Of a DNA stretch of 64,000 nt, positions 25,374 through 34,177 are shown one piece after another. The translations under genes and the position numbers were made by a program. Each line of letters begins with the position of its first letter. The stretch's first letter is position 1. The notes under the pieces were generated by a model. It ran no database searches. It was given only the letters and a program-made list of their open reading frames with translations, and had not been told where the DNA came from. The stretch comes from Akkermansia sp. (GTDB lineage: Bacteria; Verrucomicrobiota; Verrucomicrobiia; Verrucomicrobiales; Akkermansiaceae): assembly GCA_017555205.1 (NCBI GenBank), contig JAFZGW010000013.1:360289-424288 (forward strand). The letters run 5' to 3'.

Positions 25374-26360
25374 ATGATTATTGTGACCGGAGGAGCCGGA
25401 TTCATCGGCTCGTGCATAGTGGCCGCCCTGCAAGAGGCCGGCAAGAAAGACCTCGTCGTGGTCGATTACCTCGGCACCGATGAAAAGTGGAAAAATATAG
25501 CCAAGCGAGAATTGGCAGCTTGCGTGCACCCGGATGACTTCGATACCTACCTTGAAAAACACAAGGGAGAAGTCGAGGCAATCATCCACATGGGGGCCAT
25601 ATCCTCCACAACCGAGACGGATGCCGATCTCATCAACCGCTCCAACTTCGTGCTGAGCTGGAAGCTGTGGGAGTACTGCCGAGACAACAAGTGCAGCTTT
25701 ATCTATGCATCATCCGCCGCTACATACGGCGATGGTGAATTAGGGTTCAGCGATTGCGATACCCAAGAGCACCTCAATGCCCTGCGCCCACTCAATTGCT
25801 ACGGATGGAGCAAAGCTGTATTTGACCGAAAAGTTGCGCGCGAGCGCGATGAAAAACGCCCAACCCCGCCGCAGTATGCAGGGCTCAAGTTCTTCAACGT
25901 ATACGGCCCGAATGAATACCATAAAGGCTCCATGAAGAGTGTGATTGCTCACATTTTCCCGATAGCGAAAGCGAATGAAGAAGTAAAACTCTTTAAGAGC
26001 TACCACCCGGACTACAAAGACGGCTGGCAGTTGCGCGATTTCGTGTGGGTGGGCGATATAGTGAATGTCATCATGTGGCTGTTGGAGAATCCGCATGTAA
26101 GCGGCCTGTTCAACATCGGCGCCGGCGAAGCCCGCTCGTTCTACGATTTGGCTGCCTCCACCTTCCGGGCACTTGGGCTTGAACCCAAAATCGGCTACAA
26201 AGACATGCCCGAGTCGCTGCGCCCCAAATACCAGTACTACACGAAGGCCGACATCAGTAAATTACGCGAGCTGGGATTCACCACTCCTATGACCCCGCTC
26301 GAAGAGGGTGTGCGCCGCTATGTTCAGGATTACCTGAATACCCCGGATCCCTACATGTAA
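25374..26360 (+). CDS. hldD: ADP-glycero-manno-heptose 6-epimerase
   Basis: Last step of ADP-heptose synthesis, D-glycero to L-glycero form, with bound NADP. 328 residues of the SDR family: GGAGFIGS at residues 6-13, the Ser-x-Tyr-x-x-x-Lys pair (SSAATYG, then NCYGWSK), FNVYGPNEYHKGSMKSV, which is the HldD signature, and a C-terminal substrate domain. Divergent from the hldE operon. Together with gmhA, gmhB and hldE the ADP-heptose pathway is complete within 6 kb. Confidence 0.95.
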   Translation: MIIVTGGAGFIGSCIVAALQEAGKKDLVVVDYLGTDEKWKNIAKRELAACVHPDDFDTYLEKHKGEVEAIIHMGAISSTTETDADLINRSNFVLSWKLWEYCRDNKCSFIYASSAATYGDGELGFSDCDTQEHLNALRPLNCYGWSKAVFDRKVARERDEKRPTPPQYAGLKFFNVYGPNEYHKGSMKSVIAHIFPIAKANEEVKLFKSYHPDYKDGWQLRDFVWVGDIVNVIMWLLENPHVSGLFNIGAGEARSFYDLAASTFRALGLEPKIGYKDMPESLRPKYQYYTKADISKLRELGFTTPMTPLEEGVRRYVQDYLNTPDPYM

Positions 26361-26385
26361 ACATAGCGGAAAACAATTTCCCGAC

Positions 26386-26420
26386 AAAAGCGAGGAGCCA
26401 TGGAGTCCCTCGCTTTTTTT
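26386..26420 (+). terminator. Terminator of hldD
   Basis: AAAAGCGAGG (26386-26395) pairs with CCTCGCTTTT (26408-26417), within a run of seven T. Confidence 0.85.
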
Positions 26421-26431
26421 CATGTTCAGCA

Positions 26432-26460
26432 TTGACAAAGAAAGAAGCATAATCTATACT
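26432..26460 (+). promoter_or_regulatory. Acyltransferase promoter, probably leaderless
   Basis: TTGACA (26432-26437), 17 bp, TATACT (26455-26460), 9 bases, ATG at 26470. An in-frame ATG at 26422 lies before the promoter and is excluded. Confidence 0.8.
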
Positions 26461-26469
26461 GCGCGCCGC

Positions 26470-27471
26470 ATGAGCAGCAAGCCGGAAAACAAGAAGCGCA
26501 TTGAGTCACTGTACGTCCTGAAGGCGCTCTGCTCCGTAATGGTGGTAATTGTGCATGCTCAGATGTGGGGCAAAAGCGCGCTCACTCCGTTGCTTGGATT
26601 AGCCACCCCCTGCTTTCTGGCCATCACCGGATTTCTACTATACTCGGCCGATTGTAAGCGTGAACTCGGCAAAGCCACAAAATGGGCTCGCAAATGCTTT
26701 TTTCTAAGCATTGTCTGCAACCTACTCTATCTGACTTTTTATTTAATTGATGGTACCCCATTAACCCACTACAGCTGCGAAAAATTACTCATCAATTTAT
26801 TCACCGGGCACCTCATCAGCACCCACCTATGGTACCTGACCGCGGTATGGCAGGGGTTACTGCTCATGTGGTTACTGAGGCGCTATGCCCCTGGGCTCAT
26901 CAACTTTGCGCCTTTGCTTTACCTACTCGCCTATGTACTGAGGGCTTACGGCAAAACTTTATTTCCCGAGCTGAGCAGCGACACCCTCTTTATACTGCGA
27001 GCAAACGCCATTGTAACGGCGCTGCCATTCCTTGCTACGGGATATATGGCACATAAATACCACGCTTCAATACTGCAAAAAGTGAGCATTATCCCCTGCC
27101 TTGCCTTATTAACCGGGCTCATATATGCTGAGTACGCGCTACGATTGTACACAGAAATCGGTGGCAGCATCTTCTTCATATCCACATGGCCAATGGTAGC
27201 AACACTTATGCTGGCTTGCTGCCGCTACCACAATTTTACACTGCCCATGCTCAGCAACATCGGCCACGAGCACTCAGCTAACGTATACTACTTCCACGTG
27301 CTGGTACTTATCTACCTCAACCGATGGTGCCCGGCGCAAACAGAGCTACAAGCCCTGCTTGTTTACGTCGGCACCTTGCCCATTTCTGTTATATTTAACA
27401 AAGCTCAAAAACTCACTTCCGAGTTGGCATACAGAATAAAAGCTTGTCAAACCGACAAGAGAGGCGTATAA
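26470..27471 (+). CDS. Acyltransferase family 3 membrane protein
   Basis: 333 residues with about ten membrane helices, matching the acyltransferase-3/OafA family that moves acyl (often acetyl) groups to sugars of LPS or other glycans across the inner membrane. The N-terminal KKRIESLYVLKALCSVMVVIVHAQ corresponds to the family's R-x-x-x-x-D-x-l-R-x-x-a helix 1; His29 stands where the catalytic His of the family is found. LWYLTAV near residue 120 is also typical. Placed beside heptose/LPS genes, a role in LPS decoration is likely but not shown. Single gene, own promoter. Confidence 0.75.
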   Translation: MSSKPENKKRIESLYVLKALCSVMVVIVHAQMWGKSALTPLLGLATPCFLAITGFLLYSADCKRELGKATKWARKCFFLSIVCNLLYLTFYLIDGTPLTHYSCEKLLINLFTGHLISTHLWYLTAVWQGLLLMWLLRRYAPGLINFAPLLYLLAYVLRAYGKTLFPELSSDTLFILRANAIVTALPFLATGYMAHKYHASILQKVSIIPCLALLTGLIYAEYALRLYTEIGGSIFFISTWPMVATLMLACCRYHNFTLPMLSNIGHEHSANVYYFHVLVLIYLNRWCPAQTELQALLVYVGTLPISVIFNKAQKLTSELAYRIKACQTDKRGV

Positions 27472-27472
27472 T
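27444..27472 (+). promoter_or_regulatory. pgi promoter, probably leaderless
   Basis: TTGTCA (27444-27449), 17 bp, TATAAT (27467-27472), 11 bases, ATG at 27484. It overlaps the end of the acyltransferase gene. Confidence 0.8.
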
Positions 27473-27483
27473 CCGCGCCCGTT

Positions 27484-29022
27484 ATGAAACAGTACGCTCA
27501 ACAGCTTCTGCGTTACCCCGACATGGGGATTTCCCTCGATTTTTCCAAACTGCCGCTCACACCTGAGTTTCTGGCAGAGATGAACCCGCTCATTGAGCGT
27601 GCATACAGCGACATTGCCGCACTCGAAGCCGGCACCATCGCCAACCCCGACGAAAACCGCATGGTCGGCCACTACTGGCTGCGCAACAGCGCTATTGCCC
27701 CCACCGCCGAGCTGAAAGCAAAGATTGACGGCCCGCTCGCTGACCTCAAGGCCTTTGCCGCCGATGTGCATAGCGGTAAAATTCTTGCGCCCAACGGGCA
27801 GAAGTTCAGCACCTGCTTGGTCATCGGCATCGGTGGCTCTGCACTGGGGCCTGAGCTCGTGGCCGACGCCCTGCCCGCCAACGGCCTCAACATGGCATTC
27901 CTCGACAACACGGACCCCGATGGCATGTACAAGGTGCTCGACACCCTGCCGCTCACCGAGACTCTCGCCGTTGTCATATCCAAATCCGGCGGCACCCCCG
28001 AAACCCGCAACGGCATGGTGTGCGCTCAGGCTTACTTCGCCGAGAAGGGGCTGAACTTCGCCGCTCAGGCTGTGGCTGTGACCGGTGTAGATTCCTCGCT
28101 CGACAAAGTAGCCGTAGCCGAGGGCTGGATTAAGCGCTTCCCCATGGAAGACTGGGTAGGTGGTCGCACGTCCGAGACCTCCGTTGTAGGTCTGGTACCC
28201 GCCGCCCTGCAGGGTGTAGATGTTGACATGCTGCTGAAGGGTGCTGCCGACATGGATGCCCGCACCCGCGTGGCAGACACCGCCACCAACGCCTCCATGA
28301 AGTTGGCCCTTGCTTGGTACGCAGCCGGTGAAGGTAAAGGCAAGAAGGACATGGTAGTGCTTCCCTACAAGGATAGCTTGGTGCTCTTCTCCAAGTATCT
28401 GCAGCAGCTCATCATGGAATCTCTGGGTAAAGAGCTGGATCTTGATGGCAAAACCGTAAATCAGGGTATTTCCGTATACGGCAACAAGGGCTCCACCGAC
28501 CAGCACGCCTATGTACAGCAGCTGCGCGACGGTCTCAACAACTTCTTCGTGACCTTCATCGAGGTGCGCCAGGCTCCCACCGACACCGTAAAGGTCGAGG
28601 GCAATTTCACCGCCGGGGACTACTTGCAGGGCTTCTTGCGTGGCACACGCAAGGCACTCAGCGAGAGCGGTCGTCAGAGCATCACCATCTCTATCCCCAC
28701 GGTAAACGCATACACGCTCGGTATGCTCATCGCTCTCTTTGAGCGTGCCGTGAGCTTCTATGCCAGCCTGATTCATATCAACGCATACCACCAGCCCGGT
28801 GTACAAGCCGGCAAGTTGGCCGCAAACGTATTCCTTAAGCTGCTGGCCAGTGCAGCCGCTGCTCTGAGCAGCACTCCCGCTACAGCTGCCGAAATCGCAG
28901 CCAAAGTAGGAGCCGATGAGGAGGATACCTACCACGCTCTCGTACACATTGCCGAGAGTGGGCAGGCAACTTGGACCATGGGCGAATGCCCCTGCTGCGA
29001 CACCTTCGCAGCTAAGGCATAA
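27484..29022 (+). CDS. pgi: Glucose-6-phosphate isomerase
   Basis: Interconverts glucose 6-phosphate and fructose 6-phosphate. 512 residues. Landmarks: IGIGGSALGPELV, SKSGGTPETRNG (phosphate site), GGRTSETSVVG, and the catalytic Glu in QLIMESLGKELD, with the later His in GSTDQHAYVQQL. The last 60 residues end in a GECPCCDTF motif, a Cys cluster of unknown meaning. Codon use is strongly biased, pointing to high expression. Transcribed alone between its promoter and a strong terminator. Confidence 0.95.
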   Translation: MKQYAQQLLRYPDMGISLDFSKLPLTPEFLAEMNPLIERAYSDIAALEAGTIANPDENRMVGHYWLRNSAIAPTAELKAKIDGPLADLKAFAADVHSGKILAPNGQKFSTCLVIGIGGSALGPELVADALPANGLNMAFLDNTDPDGMYKVLDTLPLTETLAVVISKSGGTPETRNGMVCAQAYFAEKGLNFAAQAVAVTGVDSSLDKVAVAEGWIKRFPMEDWVGGRTSETSVVGLVPAALQGVDVDMLLKGAADMDARTRVADTATNASMKLALAWYAAGEGKGKKDMVVLPYKDSLVLFSKYLQQLIMESLGKELDLDGKTVNQGISVYGNKGSTDQHAYVQQLRDGLNNFFVTFIEVRQAPTDTVKVEGNFTAGDYLQGFLRGTRKALSESGRQSITISIPTVNAYTLGMLIALFERAVSFYASLIHINAYHQPGVQAGKLAANVFLKLLASAAAALSSTPATAAEIAAKVGADEEDTYHALVHIAESGQATWTMGECPCCDTFAAKA

Positions 29023-29045
29023 GCACCCAAAAGCTGAAATATTTA

Positions 29046-29079
29046 AAGCCGCAGTCCCTATCTTGGGACTGCGGCTTTT
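29046..29079 (+). terminator. pgi terminator
   Basis: AAGCCGCAGTCCC (29046-29058) pairs with GGGACTGCGGCTT (29065-29077), a 13-bp perfect stem, followed by TT. Confidence 0.85.
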
Positions 29080-29102
29080 CCGTATGAAAATAACGCAAAA
29101 AA

Positions 29103-30062
29103 TTACTCAACGGCATCAATTGCAGCCAGCACGTCTTCCGGCAACGGAGCCTGCCCGGCAGCGGCGGCACACTGCTCAAGCTGAGCAACCGTACGGGCAC
29201 CAATCAGCACGGAAGTAATCTCCTCCCGGCGCAGCAGCCAACGCAAGGCGAGCTCCGTCAATGGCATACCGGCTTGCTCAGCAATCTGTTGAAGAGCAGC
29301 TACACGGGCATTATCTGCCGCTACTTTATCCGCATCTAGGAACACCGAGCTGGCATCTGCAGCGCGAGTGCCGGACTGAACCCCATTGAGATATTTACCG
29401 GTCAACATACCCTGAGCCAGCGGAGAGAACACAATAGCTCCGGTCTGCTGCTCATCCACCTCGGGCAATACGGCCTTCTCGCAGCTGCGATCCAGCATAT
29501 TATAACGGAACTGGTGCAGCAGACACGGCACCTTCTCCTCTCGCAGCATTTCACAGGCTCGATTAAAAAGAGCCGGCGGATATTTAGAGAGCCCCACGTA
29601 CAGAGCTTTACCACTGCGAACGGCATGCACAAGCGCACCGATGGTTTCCTCCAACGGGGTTTGGGGGTCCGGACGGTGTGAATAAAAAACATCCACATAA
29701 TCCAGCTGCATACGGCGCAAGGACTGGTCCAACCCGGCAAGCAGGTGCTTACGAGAGCCCCAATCGCCATAAGGCCCGGGCCACATCAAATGCCCGGCTT
29801 TGGTTGATATGAACATCTCATCTCGGTGCGAGGCAAAATCATTTTTAAGGAGCTGCCCAAAACAACGCTCAGCACTACCGGGTGGCGGACCATAGTTATC
29901 CGCCAAATCAAAATGACAAATTCCCAATTCCAAAGCGCGCGCAATCATCCCCCGGCATACCGAATACTCTGCGCCTTCACCGAAGTTGTGCCACAGCCCC
30001 AGAGATATCTCCGGCAGCAACACACCACTCTTTCCACACCTGCGATATTGCATTTCAGACAT
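29103..30062 (-). CDS. Aldo/keto reductase (YghZ-like)
   Basis: 319-residue NADPH-dependent aldo/keto reductase. Catalytic tetrad: Asp52 and Tyr57 (FDLADNYG), Lys near 88 (STKAGH) and His near 129 (FYSHRPDP); the motif SAERCFGQLLK and MWPGPYGDWGSRK are those of the YghZ/Gpr (L-glyceraldehyde 3-phosphate / methylglyoxal reductase) group. A role in clearing reactive aldehydes is thus likely. Convergent with pgi; own promoter upstream. Confidence 0.88.
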   Translation of the reverse strand: MSEMQYRRCGKSGVLLPEISLGLWHNFGEGAEYSVCRGMIARALELGICHFDLADNYGPPPGSAERCFGQLLKNDFASHRDEMFISTKAGHLMWPGPYGDWGSRKHLLAGLDQSLRRMQLDYVDVFYSHRPDPQTPLEETIGALVHAVRSGKALYVGLSKYPPALFNRACEMLREEKVPCLLHQFRYNMLDRSCEKAVLPEVDEQQTGAIVFSPLAQGMLTGKYLNGVQSGTRAADASSVFLDADKVAADNARVAALQQIAEQAGMPLTELALRWLLRREEITSVLIGARTVAQLEQCAAAAGQAPLPEDVLAAIDAVE

Positions 30063-30073
30063 AATTTTAAGTG

Positions 30074-30082
30074 CATTATAGC
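30074..30082 (-). promoter_or_regulatory. Aldo/keto reductase extended -10 promoter, near-leaderless
   Basis: Minus strand TGCTATAAT (30082-30074), 11 bases before the ATG at 30062. No clear -35. Confidence 0.55.
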
Positions 30083-30156
30083 ATACCTTGATTAAAATGC
30101 GAGCTAAGCGCGGGAATATGACACAATGCCAATACCGACAGAATACGCAATTAGAA

Positions 30157-30184
30157 TTGACAGCTCGCGCCCATCTGGTAAAAT
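30157..30184 (+). promoter_or_regulatory. Promoter of 30191 operon, probably leaderless
   Basis: TTGACA (30157-30162), 16 bp, TAAAAT (30179-30184), 6 bases, ATG at 30191. Confidence 0.7.
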
Positions 30185-30190
30185 CAGGGC

Positions 30191-30637
30191 ATGTTTATTG
30201 CAGTCACACTCGGGTACATGATTACAGTCACTTTTGCAACCTGCGGGGCAGTCAGCACCGCCATATACCTGACCGGGTTATCGCAACAAACCACCAGACT
30301 GGAATTCGTAAACGGCCTTACAGCAGCCGCTATGCCTCTGGCGATTGCAGCCATCATATTTCTGTTGACCCAAATCTTGGTAGCACTACAAAAAAATAAC
30401 ATACTGCTCAATCTCGCACAACAGCCGGGGCTCCCGCCGGCGTTCCCGCCAACGAAAACACCCGTCCCCGCAGCTCGTAAGAAGGTAGCGGTTCAACAAT
30501 CCGCCGATGACTTTTTCAATGCAGAGGCTGTAACTCTTGTTCACAGTTCGGCAACTCCCGATACCACCCCCAAACCGGTTCCGACTGAAAAAAACGACCA
30601 GCAAAAAGAAATTCGGGACTTCTTCCGCGTAGATTAA
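30191..30637 (+). CDS. Small two-helix membrane protein, unknown
   Basis: 148 residues, not recognised. Two hydrophobic helices (about 5-28 and 45-68) are followed by a Pro/Thr/Lys-rich cytoplasmic or periplasmic tail ending in EIRDFFRVD. The tail has a second copy-like element, SADDFFNAE near residue 105. Its own promoter is a strong one with the -10 box just 6 bases before the ATG, and the kinase gene follows after 4 bases, so it heads a three-gene operon. Confidence 0.6.
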   Translation: MFIAVTLGYMITVTFATCGAVSTAIYLTGLSQQTTRLEFVNGLTAAAMPLAIAAIIFLLTQILVALQKNNILLNLAQQPGLPPAFPPTKTPVPAARKKVAVQQSADDFFNAEAVTLVHSSATPDTTPKPVPTEKNDQQKEIRDFFRVD

Positions 30638-30641
30638 CCTC

Positions 30642-31607
30642 ATGTTTAATCCCGCTACAGCGCTGGCAGAACTCATGCAACAGCACCTCCGTTGCGAGGT
30701 ACCGGTCGAGTCTCTGCAACTGATTGCCACGGGAGCATCCGGTCGCAGTATCATGCGCTCCAACGTGCAGCAAACGCAAGGTATACTCGGCATATATTGG
30801 ACAGCTGATCGCGCGGACAATGCATCATTCGTACCGGCAGCACAGGGCTTAGCAGCAGCAGGTCTGCGCGTACCAGCCATATTGAGCACGGCAGACTATG
30901 GCAGCGGGTGCGGAGCATGCCTGGTAAAGGATTTGGGAAATACGGATTTGCTCAGTCTAAAATCAGCCCCATGGCCCATTCGAAAAGCAGCCTACGCCAA
31001 AGCCATGCAAGCCATCATTCCCCTTCACCGCCTGACACCGAACTGGGAATTACAGCCGGGATTCGATGCTGCCATGTACCGCTGGGAACAGGAATACTTC
31101 GCCGAGCACTTTGTAGGCAGACATCTGGGAAAAAAGGCAGCCGATTTTACAGCTCACCCGGGACTTATGCAAATGGCGGAAACCCTGGCAGCCCTACCGC
31201 GAGTTCCCGTTCACCGTGACTGCCAAAGTCAAAACATCATGCTGCACGCCGGACATGCTTGGCTTATTGATATTCAAGGCATGCGCTACGGGCGCGCCGA
31301 ATACGACATTGCTTCGCTCATATACGACCCCTACATGGATTTCACCGAGCAAGAAAGTGCCGAGCTACTCGAACTCTACATAGAGCTGAGTGGTATTGAA
31401 CTGACTCCCCATATCTTTGCGGCCTGCGCCATGCAACGGCTCATGCAAGCCCTGGGCGCATTCGCCAACATTGGCTATAATCAGCAAAAAGAATGGTACC
31501 TCAACCTTATACCCACCGGCCTGAAAAAGCTACGACAAGTAGCCTCCGGCGTGCCGAATGATTCACCCCTGACCGACGTCGCAACATGGCTGCTAAACGT
31601 AGACTGA
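30642..31607 (+). CDS. AmgK-like sugar kinase (APH fold)
   Basis: 321 residues of the aminoglycoside phosphotransferase fold, of the group that includes AmgK (N-acetylmuramate/N-acetylglucosamine 1-kinase in peptidoglycan recycling). Catalytic loop VHRDCQSQNIM (Asp near 187, Asn near 192) and metal Asp in LIDIQG, followed by the group's typical RYGRAEYDIASLIYDPY. The MurU and TsaE genes usually found beside amgK are missing here, so the substrate is less sure. Overlaps the next gene by 22 bases. Confidence 0.75.
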   Translation: MFNPATALAELMQQHLRCEVPVESLQLIATGASGRSIMRSNVQQTQGILGIYWTADRADNASFVPAAQGLAAAGLRVPAILSTADYGSGCGACLVKDLGNTDLLSLKSAPWPIRKAAYAKAMQAIIPLHRLTPNWELQPGFDAAMYRWEQEYFAEHFVGRHLGKKAADFTAHPGLMQMAETLAALPRVPVHRDCQSQNIMLHAGHAWLIDIQGMRYGRAEYDIASLIYDPYMDFTEQESAELLELYIELSGIELTPHIFAACAMQRLMQALGAFANIGYNQQKEWYLNLIPTGLKKLRQVASGVPNDSPLTDVATWLLNVD

Positions 31608-32917
31608 ACAAGCTGCACAGTTTTTTCTGGTTGCTGGTACTGGTAGCAGTAGCCACCGGTGTCGGCAGCCGCACGGAGCATGTGGATTCCATGCTCTATA
31701 ACCTAGCGGGCAAGGCACTTGGATTAGTTCCCGATGAACGCAAGCTTCACTTACTCCACGAGGGAGAAACCGCACCCAGCGAACCCGACACCAAGGTAGA
31801 AACCCGCCGGATTGAATGCCCGACAGTTGCCGCAGTTGAGCTGGATGACACCACCGCAGGTCGTTGTTTTGCCTCGCTGCCGCTCGGTGCGCAGGACTTT
31901 GCCGTACTCTTACACAAACTCAGTGAAAATTGTGCAACCAAACACTTGGCAGTCAGTGCACCGCTAAGCTGGGAGGGCGACACCGCTCCCATTGCTCGTC
32001 AAATGGTCGCACTGGGAATTTCCCGCTTTCACAGTGCCGCCATCGGCATGCGCGGACGCACCGCAGCCGATGCCGACTTTACCCCCGCCGTCCTGCTGTC
32101 GGGCAGCATTCCCTCCGAACAGGTCGAAGGAGATACAACGGGGCTACCCGCTGCCAATCGCGCTATTGAAAACGACCTGCTCTACCTCAGCGAGGCTCAG
32201 AACTTGGTATGGGCTCCCGACAGATTCGACGATGAGAGATTAACGCAAAATCCAACAGCCTCGAGTGAGCGTTCCTTCCCTCTGCTGGCTCGCTGGAACG
32301 GTGAGATTTTACCTACGCTCCCCCTGCGCTTAGCCATGCAGATAAAAGGATTGAAGCCCGCAGACATCAAAGTGCGTATGGGTAAGGACATTCGGTTGGG
32401 TACAATCACGCTGCCGCTCGATGAGCGGGGTCGAACCCGTTTAGCGCAGGCAGTAACAAACAACATTAAGCCCGAAAGCGTAATCGATAAATCGACCGCT
32501 CCCGCCAAGGCCCCTATAGCATTGCTTTCCATCCCCCCCGACGGCCAAGCCGAAGGGCGCCGCCCGGCGCTCATTGCAGCCACCATCTCTCAGCTTTGCG
32601 CTACGGAAATTACAGAATATCACACGCAAAAAGGAGCTCCCGGGTTAAGCCTGCAATACAGCAATCCGGCCGCCGGTTGGTTAAAACTCAGTATCATGGC
32701 AGTAGTGGCACTCTTGGCTGTGCGTGTGCTGCCATACTTCCCGGTGAGCCTGCGCAAACTTACAATGGCAGTTCTTCCGGGCATTATCATTTACTATGCC
32801 TATCAGCAACTGCTGCTCGGCTATTGGTTCCACTTAACAGCCGCCGTAGCAACTTGGTTCACGCTCGCATTGGCACTCTGCGTATTACGCCCCACAGAAA
32901 TGAAACGCAGGCGCTGA
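31586..32917 (+). CDS. CHASE2-like membrane protein without effector domain
   Basis: 443 residues: one N-terminal helix (about 14-30), a large outside domain (about 35-350) and three C-terminal helices (about 360-435) ending in a basic tail. The domain carries DSMLYNLAGKALG, VAAVELDD and a regularly spaced FAVLLHKLSE, the order found in CHASE2 sensors, where three membrane helices also follow. No kinase, cyclase or phosphatase output domain is attached. The match is weak; a novel periplasmic domain is possible. Third gene of the 30191 operon, overlapping the kinase. Confidence 0.5.
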   Translation: MAAKRRLNKLHSFFWLLVLVAVATGVGSRTEHVDSMLYNLAGKALGLVPDERKLHLLHEGETAPSEPDTKVETRRIECPTVAAVELDDTTAGRCFASLPLGAQDFAVLLHKLSENCATKHLAVSAPLSWEGDTAPIARQMVALGISRFHSAAIGMRGRTAADADFTPAVLLSGSIPSEQVEGDTTGLPAANRAIENDLLYLSEAQNLVWAPDRFDDERLTQNPTASSERSFPLLARWNGEILPTLPLRLAMQIKGLKPADIKVRMGKDIRLGTITLPLDERGRTRLAQAVTNNIKPESVIDKSTAPAKAPIALLSIPPDGQAEGRRPALIAATISQLCATEITEYHTQKGAPGLSLQYSNPAAGWLKLSIMAVVALLAVRVLPYFPVSLRKLTMAVLPGIIIYYAYQQLLLGYWFHLTAAVATWFTLALALCVLRPTEMKRRR

Positions 32918-32946
32918 TAAGCTCCCGACCTCAGCGCTAACAGCAC

Positions 32947-33528
32947 TTATTCGCCCGCCGCCGGTTTAGCCTGTTGCTTCTTTGGGCTGCGCTTGCGGCG
33001 CACAGTTCTGCGGCGAACCGGCTTTGGATTTTCGTACTTATTGAGGTGAACCTGAACCAACATCAGCGCAAACATAGAGCCGGCACTCACCTCAACCGCA
33101 GCACTGGCCGCCACGGCTTCGGCCAACTGAACCATTTTCTGCACAATAGCCATGTATTCCTCTTCATCAAGGTCAGGCAGTGCATCCTCCAACAGCCCAT
33201 GAATATCAACCAACTTGCGGTATAACTGCAACCAGTTATCCTCCGGACCGGCAGGCAGGGTTTCAATGATACATTCAGGCAGCGAATCCAACAATCGCTC
33301 CGCCTTGTGCAATAATCGCTGGTGCTCTCGCGAAAGAGCACGATTATTCCGAGCAGAATCGAGTATGTAACGCACGTGTGCCGCAAAATCACCATGTGCA
33401 GCAAGCACTTCGACCGGCACATGATTTACCGCTGACCACTCATCCCCACGCCGCGCAGCTGCGCCAAACAGGCGCATCAGCACTTCTTTGCGCCCCGCAG
33501 GCGTCAGTGGTTCGCGTTCAAACAGCAT
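32947..33528 (-). CDS. Protein of unknown function with basic tail
   Basis: 193 residues, no signal peptide, not recognised. Mostly helical, with a charged N-terminal half, an Ala/Glu-rich helix pair (about 130-155) and a Lys/Arg-rich C-terminal tail (RRRTVRRKRSPKKQ) that resembles nucleic-acid-binding or nucleoid tails. Start fits the promoter 9 bases upstream. Convergent with the CHASE2-like gene; not part of an operon. Confidence 0.6.
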   Translation of the reverse strand: MLFEREPLTPAGRKEVLMRLFGAAARRGDEWSAVNHVPVEVLAAHGDFAAHVRYILDSARNNRALSREHQRLLHKAERLLDSLPECIIETLPAGPEDNWLQLYRKLVDIHGLLEDALPDLDEEEYMAIVQKMVQLAEAVAASAAVEVSAGSMFALMLVQVHLNKYENPKPVRRRTVRRKRSPKKQQAKPAAGE

Positions 33529-33537
33529 TGCGCGCCT

Positions 33538-33566
33538 ATACTAGCAACTCCCCCCCGCTATTTCAA
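33538..33566 (-). promoter_or_regulatory. Promoter of 33528 gene, probably leaderless
   Basis: Minus strand: TTGAAA (33566-33561), 17 bp, TAGTAT (33543-33538), 9 bases, ATG at 33528. Confidence 0.6.
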
Positions 33567-33650
33567 GCCCAAATTACGGCTTCGCACCGATATGTCGCCC
33601 GCTGAATACCATTTAGAGTAACTTATACGCACGTTATCTGAATTTTATTC

Positions 33651-33679
33651 TTGGCTAAATGCCCAAATACTGCTACAAT
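33651..33679 (+). promoter_or_regulatory. uspA-like promoter, probably leaderless
   Basis: TTGGCT (33651-33656), 17 bp, TACAAT (33674-33679), 6 bases, ATG at 33686. An in-frame ATG at 33659 lies inside the promoter and is excluded. Confidence 0.7.
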
Positions 33680-33685
33680 GCAGGT

Positions 33686-34177
33686 ATGGTAAGAATACTC
33701 GCAGCAACCGATTTCTCAGAGGAAGCCAAGCCGGTACTGGATTTCACCGCCGACTTGGTGAAGAAGTGCGGCGGCAAGATGTACCTTCTGCACGCCGTGG
33801 AACCCTGCATGATGGACGCCGCAGGCTGTATGGCCGCAGACGACATGTTGGGCGGCTTTTCAACCATGCCGCCAATGGAATGTGATGACCAGACGACAAG
33901 CGTACTGGCCATGGCAGACAAGCGCGCCCACCTTCTGGCCGAAAAAATCAGCAAGGAATGGGGCATTCCGATTTATGGCAAAGCAGAAGAAGCCGACGAC
34001 ATCGTAGAATGCGTGCACAACTTCTGCCACCGCCACAACATCAACATACTTGTCATAGGCAACCGCCATCACTCCATCATCTCTTCACTGCTGTTAGGAA
34101 ACACAGCGGAAAAACTGGTACGCGCCGCAAAAATCCCCGTAACCGTGGTACCTTGCGGGCCTAAGGTGAATATATGA
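33686..34177 (+). CDS. Universal stress protein A family protein
   Basis: 163 residues of the UspA/HUP fold: strand 1 with ILAATDFSEEA (Asp of the ATP site), a Cys/Met-rich insert (about 45-70), VIGNRHHS-x-LLGNTAEKLVRAAKIPVTVVP, a version of the ATP-binding G-x2-G-x9-G-S/T motif. The G-N-T-A form keeps the helix pattern. Likely ATP binding, stress-related, function otherwise unknown. Overlaps the phosphodiesterase gene downstream by 4 bases (ATGA), so the two, and tcdA after them, are co-transcribed. Confidence 0.85.
   Translation: MVRILAATDFSEEAKPVLDFTADLVKKCGGKMYLLHAVEPCMMDAAGCMAADDMLGGFSTMPPMECDDQTTSVLAMADKRAHLLAEKISKEWGIPIYGKAEEADDIVECVHNFCHRHNINILVIGNRHHSIISSLLLGNTAEKLVRAAKIPVTVVPCGPKVNI

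Noticed and set aside
27346..28947. A minus-strand open frame of 533 codons across pgi
   Set aside because: Shadow of pgi caused by biased codons and high GC; no protein motif.
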